In this document: in pieces, positions 15,612 through 23,318 of the stretch
Position numbering within the stretch: the stretch's first letter is position 1
Layout: every line of letters starts with the position of its first letter
Source: Oscillospiraceae bacterium
Lineage (GTDB): Bacteria > Bacillota > Clostridia > Oscillospirales > CAG-272
Length of the DNA: 64,000 nucleotides
Direction of reading: 5' to 3'
NCBI GenBank assembly: GCA_015064185.1
Contig: SVSS01000005.1
Span: forward strand, 32,599 to 96,598
Made by a program: the position numbers and the translations under genes
Notes under the pieces: generated by a model
What the model was told of the DNA's origin: nothing
Seen by the model: only the letters and a program-made list of their open reading frames with translations
Databases searched by the model: none

Positions 15612-15640
15612 TTGCTTTTTTGGTGTGTTTGCGCTATAAT
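15612..15640 (+). promoter_or_regulatory. Promoter of the FNT channel gene
   Basis: TTGCTT and TATAAT with a 17-bp spacer, about 36 bp before the start codon. Confidence 0.7.
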
Positions 15641-15675
15641 CAAAGGCAGTTGTTTTTTAAGGAGTATTTAGACAG

Positions 15676-16395
15676 ATGAGAGAAACAATTGATATGACAA
15701 GAAAAGAACTGGCGGTTTTCTTCCTTATGGCGGTGCTGTCGGGCTTTATGATCGGCATTGGCGGCACGGCATCGTTACTTGCAAACAGTCTGCTTGGCAA
15801 TTGGGGGCGTCTGATCGGCGCGATCCTTTTTTCGCTTGGTATTTATGCTATCGTAACCTATGGCATGAAGCTGTTTACGGGTATGGTAGCAGATATTCCC
15901 AAAATGGGTATGAAGAGCATGTGGCGCTTGCCTCTTTGCTTTTTCGGCAATATCATCGGCGTGGCGATCGTTGCGGTGCTGGTGTATAACTCTCCCCTTG
16001 CCACGCCCGTGGTGGCAAAGGGCAGTGCAACCGTTGCGGCAAAGCTGGCGCAGGAGAGCTGGGCATTAAAATCCTTTTGCTCCGCAATCCTTTGCGGCTG
16101 GCTCATTACCCTTTCTGTTTGGGCATCGAAATATGCACCCAAGAAGAATTTAAGCGCTTCTATTGAGGTCATTTTCCCTGTGGTCGTGTTCGCGTTTTGC
16201 GGCTTTGATCACTCGGTTGCCAATATGCTGTATTTCTATTTCTTAGGTGAGGTTTCCTGGCGCGTTGTTGGGTATATCGTGATGAGTGTGCTTGGCAACA
16301 TCGTGGGCGGTGTGCTGCTGCCGCTTGTCATCCTTCTTAAGGAAAGAGCAAAAGTGGAGCGCCTTGCTATGGCAGAAAAGGATAACGTAGCGTAA
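15676..16395 (+). CDS. Formate/nitrite transporter (FNT) family channel
   Basis: A 239-residue, six-helix membrane protein. GFMIGIGGTASLL in TM1, KLFTGMVADIPKM after TM2-3 and a later GNIVGGVLLP correspond to FNT family landmarks (FocA, NirC, HSC); the usual conserved Asn-rich loop is less clear. These pentameric channels move formate, nitrite, hydrosulfide or other small monoanions. No pyruvate formate-lyase or nitrite reductase lies nearby, so the substrate is open. AAGGAG lies about 11 bases upstream. The gene is monocistronic with its own promoter and a very strong terminator. Confidence 0.82.
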   Translation: MRETIDMTRKELAVFFLMAVLSGFMIGIGGTASLLANSLLGNWGRLIGAILFSLGIYAIVTYGMKLFTGMVADIPKMGMKSMWRLPLCFFGNIIGVAIVAVLVYNSPLATPVVAKGSATVAAKLAQESWALKSFCSAILCGWLITLSVWASKYAPKKNLSASIEVIFPVVVFAFCGFDHSVANMLYFYFLGEVSWRVVGYIVMSVLGNIVGGVLLPLVILLKERAKVERLAMAEKDNVA

Positions 16396-16411
16396 ACAGT
16401 AGCATAAAGAG

Positions 16412-16447
16412 AAGCCCCCCGTGCGGCATTTGCCGCACGGGGGGCTT
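16412..16447. terminator. Bidirectional terminator behind the FNT gene
   Basis: AAGCCCCCCGTGCGGCA pairs with TGCCGCACGGGGGGCTT. It serves the FNT gene and the convergent small membrane-protein gene. Confidence 0.85.
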
Positions 16448-16469
16448 TGTCTTTGCAAGAATGCACTTC

Positions 16470-17009
16470 TTAGCCTTTGTTATGCATCCAATAATTGTAC
16501 TTTTTCTTGCGGTAGATCAAGAGAAAAATAATGTACACAAGGCAATCACTCACGGCACTTAACAGGTAACCCACAAAAGGGATCTTGATGAAATTAGCGA
16601 ACAAGCACATCGGAGCAAAGAAGAAGGCGGGAAACGAAACAATGGTTTTCTTTTCAAACACCAAACGATCAAATGTGTTCAGTACAAAACAGATCAAAAC
16701 GATCGCAGCAACACAAATAAGCGCCTTAGCTTCACGTTTTATTATCAGCTTGAGATCATCTACAAGTGAAGTGTATTTTTTGTCCTTATAATCGGACATC
16801 ACCTCATCTTCACCAACGGATTTTCTGATTTTTGATGTGTACAGTAGGAAAAAACCAAAAGCAACTGTTGTCATGAATGCAATCAAAAACAATTTTAATG
16901 TGGGATTTTCAAGTTCGCTTAAAATTGCTCCCCATATGGCATATAGCGCTATGTATGCTACTAATGTAATGACCGATGCAAGCGTGATATTCCATAACGT
17001 TCGTTTCAT
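16470..17009 (-). CDS. Hypothetical membrane protein
   Basis: I do not recognise this 179-residue protein. It has hydrophobic helices at about 10-30, 38-58, 93-113, 122-145 and 150-168, and a charged cytosolic loop (about 60-90) rich in Lys, Asp and Glu. The C-terminus is basic and aromatic. GGGGAGGC precedes the start on the minus strand, and a TTTACA/TATAAT promoter (16-bp spacer) is seen near 17039-17060. It is monocistronic. The composition is AT-richer than its neighbours. Confidence 0.7.
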   Translation of the reverse strand: MKRTLWNITLASVITLVAYIALYAIWGAILSELENPTLKLFLIAFMTTVAFGFFLLYTSKIRKSVGEDEVMSDYKDKKYTSLVDDLKLIIKREAKALICVAAIVLICFVLNTFDRLVFEKKTIVSFPAFFFAPMCLFANFIKIPFVGYLLSAVSDCLVYIIFLLIYRKKKYNYWMHNKG

Positions 17010-17101
17010 AAAAGCCTCCCCAAGTTTACTTAGTATTATTATACCATAAATTAGGTAACTGTAAAGGAGATTTGATTGAACTGTTGGTTGAATGAATTGT
17101 C

Positions 17102-17281
17102 TTGGCAGGATTCGCCCCGCTTTCTGCGGCGTTGCCGCAGACGCTTAAAGAATGCCTTGATGCCTAAACGGCATCATTTCGCAGGGCGAAAATCGGCATT
17201 CTTTCCCGCCGCACCATAGCTTGTTTGATTTTTGCAACATGCGTGGCGGCGGAGATTCGGATCCGCGCCATCCCAGCCGAC
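17102..17281. repeat. Mirrored tRNA-Gln(TTG) 3'-end element
   Basis: An inverted, partly degenerate copy of the tRNA-Gln 3' end (17252-17279, ending GCGCCATCCCAGCC) faces the real tRNA end across the terminator. A partial copy in the tRNA orientation is at 17102-17114. Between them lie long palindromes, including TCTGCGGC...GCCGCAGA near 17124-17142 and AAAGAATGCC...GGCATTCTTT at about 17148-17202. No gene is seen in 17010-17317. Confidence 0.75.
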
Positions 17282-17284
17282 AAT

Positions 17285-17310
17285 CAAAAAAGCCACCCGA
17301 ATGGGTGGCT
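17285..17310 (-). terminator. Terminator of tRNA-Gln(TTG)
   Basis: AGCCACCC pairs with GGGTGGCT, followed by TTTTT on the minus strand. The stem extends through ACAATC/GATTGT to the tRNA CCA. Confidence 0.85.
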
Positions 17311-17317
17311 TGATTGT

Positions 17318-17392
17318 TGGCTGGGATGGCAGGATTCGAACCTACGAATACCAGAGTCAAAGTCTGGTGCCTTACCGCTTGGCGACATCCCA
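17318..17392 (-). tRNA. tRNA-Gln (anticodon TTG)
   Basis: A complete minus-strand cloverleaf with acceptor TGGGATG/CATCCCA, discriminator G and encoded CCA. The anticodon stem CCAGA/TCTGG encloses CTTTGAC, giving anticodon TTG for CAA codons. It is clearly related to tRNA-Gln(CTG) at 301-376. Confidence 0.95.
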
Positions 17393-17412
17393 TTGTTTTG
17401 AATACGCCATAC

Positions 17413-17441
17413 ATTATACCATTTGCAGATAAGGCTGTCAA
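17413..17441 (-). promoter_or_regulatory. Promoter of tRNA-Gln(TTG)
   Basis: TTGACA and TATAAT on the minus strand with a 17-bp spacer, a perfect consensus. Confidence 0.85.
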
Positions 17442-17478
17442 GAGCAAATTTACAGAATTTGGAGTAATTTTTGGGGTT

Positions 17479-17931
17479 TCACGCGGCAAAAAGGGTACAG
17501 ATCCAATAAATGATGCCGTAAAGCGTGCCCGCGGCTGTACCGTAAAGCAGCACGGGGCCCGCTACGGTAAAGATCTTGGCGCCAACGCCAAGCACAAACC
17601 CCTCTGAGCGAGCGTCGATGGCGGGGGAGGCAACGGCATTGGCAAAGCCTGTGATCGGCACAAGCGTGCCGCCGCCCGCCCGCTTGGCGATACGGTCAAA
17701 CAGTCCAAGCCCCGTGAGTACAACGGCGATCAGCACCAAAATGATGGCAGTGGTGGTGCCAGCGTTTTCCACGGTCATACCACAAAGACGTGTAAAAATT
17801 TGATTAAGTCCCTCGGCAAACAAGCAGATGCCGCCGCCCACCAAAAACGCCCACAGGCAGTTTTTTAGGATAGGCGAGCGAGGCGCGCGAGCCTCCACGT
17901 ATCTTGCGTAACTTTTTTTATCCATGTTCAT
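17479..17931 (-). CDS. spoVAC: Stage V sporulation protein AC (SpoVAC)
   Basis: A 150-residue membrane protein, the usual SpoVAC length. Residues 18-32 read RSPILKNCLWAFLVG, followed by four hydrophobic segments with FDRIAKRAGGGTLVPITGFANAV (about 77-100) and a late EGFVLGVGAKIF, all typical of the family. SpoVA proteins form the inner spore membrane channel for calcium-dipicolinate uptake and release. Normally spoVAC sits with spoVAD and spoVAE; here it is alone, the partners being elsewhere or absent. GGGAG precedes the start at 17931. Sporulation-sigma control is expected but I could not identify such a promoter. Confidence 0.9.
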   Translation of the reverse strand: MNMDKKSYARYVEARAPRSPILKNCLWAFLVGGGICLFAEGLNQIFTRLCGMTVENAGTTTAIILVLIAVVLTGLGLFDRIAKRAGGGTLVPITGFANAVASPAIDARSEGFVLGVGAKIFTVAGPVLLYGTAAGTLYGIIYWICTLFAA

Positions 17932-18014
17932 AGCATCATCTCCCGTTTTTCTTTTAGTTTTTCCTAATACCTGTCATTTTATCCTTCGCCTGCCATGAAT
18001 TTCTCAAAAAATGC

Positions 18015-18043
18015 TTTACATTTTTGCAGGAATGCGCTATACT
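18015..18043 (+). promoter_or_regulatory. Promoter of the small acidic coiled-coil protein gene
   Basis: TTTACA and TATACT with a 17-bp spacer, about 35 bp before the start at 18079. Confidence 0.65.
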
Positions 18044-18078
18044 GTATAAAGAGAATAATCCGAAAGGCAGGTATTGAT

Positions 18079-18423
18079 ATGTCCGTATTTAACCGTTTTT
18101 GCGCAAAGGCGCGCGGCGTTGCTCAAAAGGTTACAGACAAGGCAGAGAATTTGGTTGAGAGCGCTTCGAGATCGATGAAGATCAAGTCGCTTGAGATCAG
18201 GATCGATGAGCAATATGAGAGCCTTGGGCGTCTTATCTACCGAGATCTTCACGTTGATGAGGATCTTGAGGATGAAAAGCTTGAGATCATTGCTGCCATT
18301 GATGCACTTTATGATGAGCTTGCTGTTTTGAAGGGCGAAAAGGAGCCCCAAGAGGAAGTAAGCGAGGAAAACGTGACTGCTGAGGAATGTGACTGCGCGG
18401 AGCCCGAAGTCGACGCGGAGTGA
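18079..18423 (+). CDS. Small acidic coiled-coil protein of unknown function
   Basis: A 114-residue soluble protein. The N-terminus is basic (VFNRFCAKARGVAQKV), residues about 30-85 form a helical coiled coil with SLEIRIDEQYESLGRLIY, and the last 30 residues are very acidic. This architecture recalls short clostridial proteins that carry a C-terminal zinc ribbon, but only a CDC pair is present here, so no metal site can be claimed. The start at 18079 is chosen because it follows GGCAGG and the promoter at 18015; longer upstream starts would lie within the promoter. It is monocistronic with a terminator. Confidence 0.7.
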   Translation: MSVFNRFCAKARGVAQKVTDKAENLVESASRSMKIKSLEIRIDEQYESLGRLIYRDLHVDEDLEDEKLEIIAAIDALYDELAVLKGEKEPQEEVSEENVTAEECDCAEPEVDAE

Positions 18424-18435
18424 TCGAAGAGCTGT

Positions 18436-18463
18436 AAAAGCCGCGCCTTGGCGCGGCTTTTTG
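18436..18463. terminator. Terminator between the coiled-coil gene and the spore coat genes
   Basis: AAAAGCCGCGCC pairs with GGCGCGGCTTTTT. It also lies just downstream of the convergent coat-protein gene. Confidence 0.8.
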
Positions 18464-18468
18464 CTTTT

Positions 18469-18747
18469 TTATTTCGTAACTGCGGCGGTGAACTTCTGCT
18501 TAGTTTGATTCACCTTGGTATCCTCTGCCTTTGTCACGGGATACCAGCCGCGCGACTGCATCTCGTTGAAAATGGTTTGCTGCATGCTGTGGGTATCCGT
18601 TAAAAGTGATGAGAAGCAACGCACCATTTCGGGTGTAGCGCTTTCAAGGAGAAAGGAATTGTAATTTCCTGCAAGGAATTTTTCTGCAGATAAAAGGTCG
18701 GTGATCTGTTCCTTCTCGGGGAAGGTGTTGTTTTGTGTGCCGTTCAT
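18469..18747 (-). CDS. Spore coat protein, CotF-like
   Basis: A 92-residue helical protein. EKEQITDLLSAEKFLAGNYN (about 11-30) and a second helix ending FNEMQSRGWYPV (about 60-70) match the Coat F domain, an iron-free ferritin-like bundle found in coat proteins of spore formers. It follows the smaller gene at 18760-18945 by 12 bases, so the two form an operon. GGAG lies before the start. The C-terminal tail is Lys/Thr-rich. The family call is good; its role in the coat is inferred. Confidence 0.8.
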   Translation of the reverse strand: MNGTQNNTFPEKEQITDLLSAEKFLAGNYNSFLLESATPEMVRCFSSLLTDTHSMQQTIFNEMQSRGWYPVTKAEDTKVNQTKQKFTAAVTK

Positions 18748-18759
18748 GCTTGTTCTCCT

Positions 18760-18945
18760 TTATTTTAAATTGCCGTACAGCTCATCAAGGTGTCTTTGGT
18801 GGTGCTGTGCCATTTGCAGGTAGCAGTCTGAAAGTGCCTTATCGGTGGTGTTAGATGCCATATACGCGCATTTTTTGTGGAGGGTCTCTTCCATTGTCAT
18901 CAGATCCCCGATGGCGGAGAGTTCTTTTTCGGTAATTTGAGCCAT
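18760..18945 (-). CDS. Small coat-associated helical protein
   Basis: A 61-residue all-helical protein: residues 5-28 (EKELSAIGDLMTMEETLHKK) and 35-57 (with CYLQMAQHHQRHLDELY) form two helices like the first half of a ferritin-like CotF bundle. It is the first gene of a two-gene unit with the CotF-like gene. AGGAGATC precedes the start. It may supply the second half of a split bundle or act as a partner. No closer identity is claimed. Confidence 0.7.
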   Translation of the reverse strand: MAQITEKELSAIGDLMTMEETLHKKCAYMASNTTDKALSDCYLQMAQHHQRHLDELYGNLK

Positions 18946-19025
18946 GTTTTGATCTCCTTATTTTGTGGTATACATATTGTTGCCGTAAGGAGAAATTTTA
19001 TGCGTACAGTGTAAGGAGAATTTAT

Positions 19026-19886
19026 ATGAATAAAAGGAAAAAGAGGGCTTCCCGTTGGCAGCCGATCTGGATGCAGATCAAGCAGGATAAAAGGGCATAT
19101 ACGGTATATGTGCTGCTGTCGATCGCAATTTTATCGGTAATTGTGAGAAGCGCATTTCTTGGCAGATGGGAGAATGTGTTCACGGGCGTGCTGGCCTCTG
19201 TGCTTTTGCTGATCCCACCCGTTATAGAGCGCAGCTTTCATGTGGAATTGCCCACTACGCTCGAGATCCTTACCTACGTATTTGTGTTTTGTGCGGAGAT
19301 CCTCGGCGAGATCGGTAATTTTTACGTGCATTTTCCGTTTTGGGATACCATGCTGCACACCTTTAACGGCTTTATGTTTGCGGCATTTGGCTTTTGCTTG
19401 GTGGATATTTTCAATAAAACAAAGCGCTTTCGGTTTGAGTTATCCCCCATCTTTCTTACCCTTGTCGCCTTTTGCTTTTCCATGACGATTGGCGTTTTAT
19501 GGGAGTTTTTTGAGTTCGGTGCCGATATGCTACTGCATACCGATATGCAAAAGGATACCTTTCAGACCGTGATCAACAGTGTGTCGCTGCCCAACGACCT
19601 TGGCGAGAAGGTCACGCATATAAAGGACATTGCCACTACCACCATTGTAACGCAGGGCGGTGAGATGATCACCGTGCAGGGATATCTGGATATCGGTCTT
19701 GCCGATACCGTAAAGGATCTGTTTGTGAATTTGATCGGCGCGATCGTTTTTAGTGTGATCGGATTCTTCTACGTGAAGCACCGCGGAAAGGGGCATATTG
19801 CCAATCAGTTTATTCCCGTGTTTAAGGGCGAGGGTGCCTTGACCGAGGATGTTGAGGTACCAAAGACACAAAAGGATGACAAGTAG
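19026..19886 (+). CDS. Polytopic membrane protein, YjdF/DUF2238-like
   Basis: A 286-residue protein. A basic N-terminus is followed by hydrophobic segments at about 24-40, 46-65, 76-95, 108-140 and 142-160, and a further helix near 240. The segment FWDTMLHTFNGFMFAAFGF with a following WEFFEFGADM resembles the integral-membrane family of E. coli YjdF as I remember it; no function is established for it. The loop at about 175-230 is likely extracytoplasmic. The start at 19026 fits AAGGAG 8 bases upstream. The next gene begins 3 bases after the stop, so the two are co-transcribed. Confidence 0.65.
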   Translation: MNKRKKRASRWQPIWMQIKQDKRAYTVYVLLSIAILSVIVRSAFLGRWENVFTGVLASVLLLIPPVIERSFHVELPTTLEILTYVFVFCAEILGEIGNFYVHFPFWDTMLHTFNGFMFAAFGFCLVDIFNKTKRFRFELSPIFLTLVAFCFSMTIGVLWEFFEFGADMLLHTDMQKDTFQTVINSVSLPNDLGEKVTHIKDIATTTIVTQGGEMITVQGYLDIGLADTVKDLFVNLIGAIVFSVIGFFYVKHRGKGHIANQFIPVFKGEGALTEDVEVPKTQKDDK

Positions 19887-19889
19887 AGT

Positions 19890-20837
19890 ATGATCAAGGA
19901 TTTTATCATTGGAGAGGGCGCACTGTCCGTTGACGGCGAGGTGCTGCCCGACGAGCGCTTGCAGGATAATCTTTATCTGCTGGATGCCAAGGGCATTATT
20001 ATTTCTTGCCGTGAGGCGCGGCCGCTTTTAAAAATGGGCGACGATTTTTTTGGCCAATTGGGCACGGATGCGGCTGAATTGAACGCGCTGATTCGCACGT
20101 TAGAGGCAGGTGAGGATACCATGTATCTCATGCAGTGCGGTCCCTTGCCGGTGCTGATGATACGCTACTTGTGGCGCGGAAACAGAACGCTGCTTGCCGT
20201 TATTCCGCGAAAGGAATTGGCACAGCCTCTTCGCACGCCCGGTGCGTATGCGGAAATTCTTTTCCCGCGGGAGCTTGCCTTTTCGCCATTTTCCGCATCT
20301 AAAATAATGCCCGCTGATGAGCGGGTGTTCCGCGAGGCACAGGAGTGGATCGGTTCTTATCGGTGTATGCGCGCGGCGAATGAGGAGTACACTGTCGGGA
20401 CGCTGGGCTTACGGCAGTTTTTGACACTCCGTACCGTAAGCATTGCAAAGCTGTGCGGCGTGCGTGCGCTTTACTATTACAGCGGTATAGGATATGTCAC
20501 CGTGCAAAGGGTAAATTATCCGTTACTTATTGCCGATCTGGTTGCCGTTATGATGAGTGTAAGATGTGCGGCACGGGAGCAAACGGTATATCTTTCGATC
20601 GAGCGCGAGGGAGAGCGTGACCCTATGATCTATGCGCGCTTTTATCTTGATCAAGAGGTGCAGCCGCCCGAGCTTAATTGCTCTCGGCGACCGGCAAGCC
20701 TTAGCGGCGCGAAGCTTTCTTTGTTTGAGGATGCTGTGCAAAAGGGACTTTGGCATGTGCGCCTTCCTATTTGCATGCCCGAGCTTGAAGCAATGGAGCT
20801 GCGGGCAAGCTTGACGCTTAAAAAGTATTTGCCATAA
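19890..20837 (+). CDS. Hypothetical protein, second gene of the pair
   Basis: I do not recognise this 315-residue, soluble-looking protein. It has no signal peptide or clear membrane helix, and a mixed alpha/beta pattern. The N-terminal half (LYLLDAKGIIISCREARPLL, FGQLGTDAAELN) hints at a PAS-like or sensor-type fold. Residues 150-220 are helical, and the end carries a basic KLSLFEDAVQKG segment that resembles a histidine-kinase ATPase region without its motifs. The start lies 3 bases after the previous stop and has only a weak ribosome site, so translation is probably coupled. A degenerate kinase-like signalling protein is a guess. Confidence 0.6.
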   Translation: MIKDFIIGEGALSVDGEVLPDERLQDNLYLLDAKGIIISCREARPLLKMGDDFFGQLGTDAAELNALIRTLEAGEDTMYLMQCGPLPVLMIRYLWRGNRTLLAVIPRKELAQPLRTPGAYAEILFPRELAFSPFSASKIMPADERVFREAQEWIGSYRCMRAANEEYTVGTLGLRQFLTLRTVSIAKLCGVRALYYYSGIGYVTVQRVNYPLLIADLVAVMMSVRCAAREQTVYLSIEREGERDPMIYARFYLDQEVQPPELNCSRRPASLSGAKLSLFEDAVQKGLWHVRLPICMPELEAMELRASLTLKKYLP

Positions 20838-20873
20838 AATTAATTTAAGGAAAAATAAATTTTAAAAAAGGTA

Positions 20874-20902
20874 TTGACAAACCGCCGAAAAAGTGATATG
20901 AT
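20874..20902 (+). promoter_or_regulatory. Promoter of the amino-acid ABC operon
   Basis: TTGACA and TATGAT with a 17-bp spacer. Just downstream, short TTTA/TAAA and GATAAA repeats at about 20908-20940 could hold an operator, which is unproven. Confidence 0.8.
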
Positions 20903-20963
20903 AAATGGGCTTTAGCATGGTAAAGTGATAAAGCGATAAAAGAGAAATAGGAGAATTTATATC

Positions 20964-21818
20964 ATGAAAAAGATTTTGGCACTTGTGCTCGCAGTTTTGA
21001 TGGTGGCAACTTGCGTTGTTTCTTTTGCTTCCTGCAGCAAGTATGAAATGAAATTTGGCAAGAGCTTTTCCCCCATTGACAGCCAGGTCAACGTATTGCT
21101 TCAGCTGAATTCTAAGATGATCGACGTTGGCGTAATGGATAGCGTTATGGCCGGCTACTACATGAGCCAGGATTCGAATTATGCAAGCAACTTGATGATC
21201 GTACCCGATCTTGTGCTTGCTACCGAGCAGTACGGCATTGCCGCACGCAAGGGCAGCGCGTTTGCTAAGGCAATTAGCCTTGCGCTTGTTGATCTTGCCA
21301 AGGACGGCACCGTTGCAGAGATCGCAACCAAGTACGGTCTTCAAAATGAGATCTGCATCGACACGACATATACCTGTGATGAGCCCTCTGCCGAGGAGAT
21401 GGCAGACTTTAATGCCATTATGGAGCGCGGTAAGTTTATTGTGGGTTACACCATCTTTGCGCCCATTGCATATGAGAAGGACGGCGAGCTGATTGGCTTT
21501 GATATTGAACTTGCAAAGGCAGTTGCTGAATGGATGGATCTTGAGGTTGAGTTTAAGGTGATCAACTGGAACACCAAGGAGGCAGAGCTTTCGAGCGGTT
21601 CTATCGACTGCATCTGGAACGGCATGACCATTACTCCCGAGCGTCAGGCTAACATGGCGGTTACCATTCCCTACATGAATAACAAGCAGGTTGCTGTTAT
21701 CCGCAAGGCGGACGCTGAAAAGTATAAGACCACCGATGATATGGCTAAGGCTATTATCGGTGCCGAGGACGGTTCCGCAGGCATGAGCTGTGCTGTTGTT
21801 GAGGAGAAGGCTGAATGA
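20964..21818 (+). CDS. Amino-acid ABC transporter substrate-binding lipoprotein with swapped halves
   Basis: A 284-residue lipoprotein with lipobox FASC (Cys24). It has SBP family 3 sequence in the wrong order. Residues about 27-130 match the usual C-terminal half (SQVNVLLQLNS, DVGVMDSVMAGYY, TEQYGIAARKGS, LAKDGTVAEIATKYG). Residues about 150-275 match the usual N-terminal half (GKFIVGYTIFAP, ELIGFDIELAKAVAEWMDLE, SIDCIWNGMTITPERQ, IGAEDGSAG). The protein ends where a normal one would cross back to the second half. Each half occurs once, as in a circular permutation. The stop overlaps the permease start (ATGA). It should deliver a polar amino acid to the permease. Confidence 0.85.
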   Translation: MKKILALVLAVLMVATCVVSFASCSKYEMKFGKSFSPIDSQVNVLLQLNSKMIDVGVMDSVMAGYYMSQDSNYASNLMIVPDLVLATEQYGIAARKGSAFAKAISLALVDLAKDGTVAEIATKYGLQNEICIDTTYTCDEPSAEEMADFNAIMERGKFIVGYTIFAPIAYEKDGELIGFDIELAKAVAEWMDLEVEFKVINWNTKEAELSSGSIDCIWNGMTITPERQANMAVTIPYMNNKQVAVIRKADAEKYKTTDDMAKAIIGAEDGSAGMSCAVVEEKAE

Positions 21819-22471
21819 CCTTTTGGCAGATCACAACCGAGCTGCTCGGCGGCTTTGTCTACACACTTGCCATATTCGGCATTACGCTGATCGCGGCCAT
21901 ACCCTTAGGGCTTTTGGTCGCGCTCGGCTCAATGTCCCAATTTAAGCCTCTGAACGTTTTGTGCAGAGGCTTTGTCTGGGTTATAAGGGGTACGCCCTTG
22001 ATGCTTCAGATCATTGTGTTTGCGTATGGCCCCGGGCTTTGGCTCGGCATTCCCATCCGCACCATCCCGCAGCAGCTGTTGATGGTGTGCATTGCGTTTG
22101 CTATTAACTATGCTTGCTATTTCTCGGAGATCTTCCGCGGTGGTATTGAGAGTATTTCTCAAGGGCAGTACGAGGCGGGGCAGGTGCTGGGTATGACCAA
22201 GCGGCAGATCTTTTTTAAGGTCGTGCTTTTGCAGGTCGTTAAGCGTATTATTCCGCCGATGTCAAATGAAATCATCACCCTTGTCAAGGATACTGCTTTG
22301 GCGAGCGTTGTTGTACACGTTGATCTTTTCACGATCGCCAAGCAGATCGTCAACGTTGAGGTTATTCTTTGGCCGCTCTTCTATGCGGGTCTGTTTTATC
22401 TTATTTTCAACGGACTTCTCACAGTGCTTCTTGGCAAGCTGGAGAAAAAACTTGAGTATTTTAAGGTGTAA
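21815..22471 (+). CDS. Amino-acid ABC transporter permease
   Basis: A 218-residue membrane protein of the HisM/GlnP class with about five helices. RGTPLMLQIIVFAYGPGLW is typical of the family, and the EAA loop is seen as GGIESISQGQYEAGQVLGM (about 110-128), which contacts the ATPase. It begins inside the stop of the binding-protein gene and ends 2 bases before the ATPase gene, so it is the middle gene of a tight operon. It probably works as a homodimer because only one permease is present. Confidence 0.93.
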   Translation: MTFWQITTELLGGFVYTLAIFGITLIAAIPLGLLVALGSMSQFKPLNVLCRGFVWVIRGTPLMLQIIVFAYGPGLWLGIPIRTIPQQLLMVCIAFAINYACYFSEIFRGGIESISQGQYEAGQVLGMTKRQIFFKVVLLQVVKRIIPPMSNEIITLVKDTALASVVVHVDLFTIAKQIVNVEVILWPLFYAGLFYLIFNGLLTVLLGKLEKKLEYFKV

Positions 22472-22473
22472 GT

Positions 22474-23277
22474 ATGGCTTTTTTGGAAATTAAGAATATC
22501 AAAAAATCCTTTGGAAGTGCCAAGGTGCTCAAGGGTATTGACTTTGAGGTAGAAAAGGGAAAGGTTCTTGTCATTATCGGCTCGTCGGGTAGCGGTAAAA
22601 CCACGCTTCTTCGTTGCATCAACTTTCTTGAAACGCCCGATGAGGGTGAGATCTTGGTAGGGGGCGATCCTGTGCTGGATGCCGCCTCGCGAGAGGGGCG
22701 CTTGTCCGATGAGGAGCTGCGCCGCAGACGCCTGCATTTCGGACTTGTGTTTCAATCCTTTAATCTGTTTCCGCAGTATACAGCAAAGGGGAACCTTACC
22801 TTAGCTGCGACCTTGCAAGCCAAGGAGCGTTTAAAGGCAGGGGGGCTTCATAAAAACCGCCAGGCTGTTGCTGAGGAAATGCAGAAAATTTCGGACAAGG
22901 CTGATGCCATATTGGCGCGTATGGGGCTTGCTGAAAAGACAGATTTTTATCCTTGCCAGCTGTCGGGTGGACAGTGTCAGCGTGTGGCGATCGGCCGTGC
23001 CCTGATGCTTGATCCCGAGGTGCTTTGCTTTGATGAGCCTACCTCGGCACTTGACCCAGAGCTGACGGGAGAGGTGCTGCGTGTTATCAAATCTCTGAAG
23101 GATCAAGAGCAGCGCACCATGATCATTGTAACGCACGAGATGGAGTTTGCGCGTAACGTTGCTGACCATGTGATCTTTATGGCGGATGGCATTATTGAGG
23201 AGGAGGGCACGCCCGAAGAGGTGTTTGGCAATCCCCAAAGCGAAAAGACTAAGGCGTTTCTTGCACACGACAAATAA
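22474..23277 (+). CDS. Amino-acid ABC transporter ATP-binding protein (GlnQ type)
   Basis: A 267-residue ATPase with Walker A GSSGSGKTTLL (about 35-45), Q-loop FGLVFQSFNLFPQ, signature LSGGQCQRVAIGRAL, Walker B VLCFDEPTSALDPE and a switch His in IIVTHEMEFA. The segment at about 65-85 and 110-150 is longer than in GlnQ, with inserts AASREGRLSDEELRRR and KERLKAGGLHKNRQ, a form common in clostridial members. It is the last gene of the operon and is followed by a strong terminator. Confidence 0.95.
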   Translation: MAFLEIKNIKKSFGSAKVLKGIDFEVEKGKVLVIIGSSGSGKTTLLRCINFLETPDEGEILVGGDPVLDAASREGRLSDEELRRRRLHFGLVFQSFNLFPQYTAKGNLTLAATLQAKERLKAGGLHKNRQAVAEEMQKISDKADAILARMGLAEKTDFYPCQLSGGQCQRVAIGRALMLDPEVLCFDEPTSALDPELTGEVLRVIKSLKDQEQRTMIIVTHEMEFARNVADHVIFMADGIIEEEGTPEEVFGNPQSEKTKAFLAHDK

Positions 23278-23286
23278 GAAAACAAG

Positions 23287-23316
23287 AAAAAAGCACCCCG
23301 TTCGGGGTGCTTTTTT
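23287..23316 (+). terminator. Terminator of the ABC operon
   Basis: AAAAAAGCACCCC pairs with GGGGTGCTTTTTT. Confidence 0.85.
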
Positions 23317-23318
23317 GT

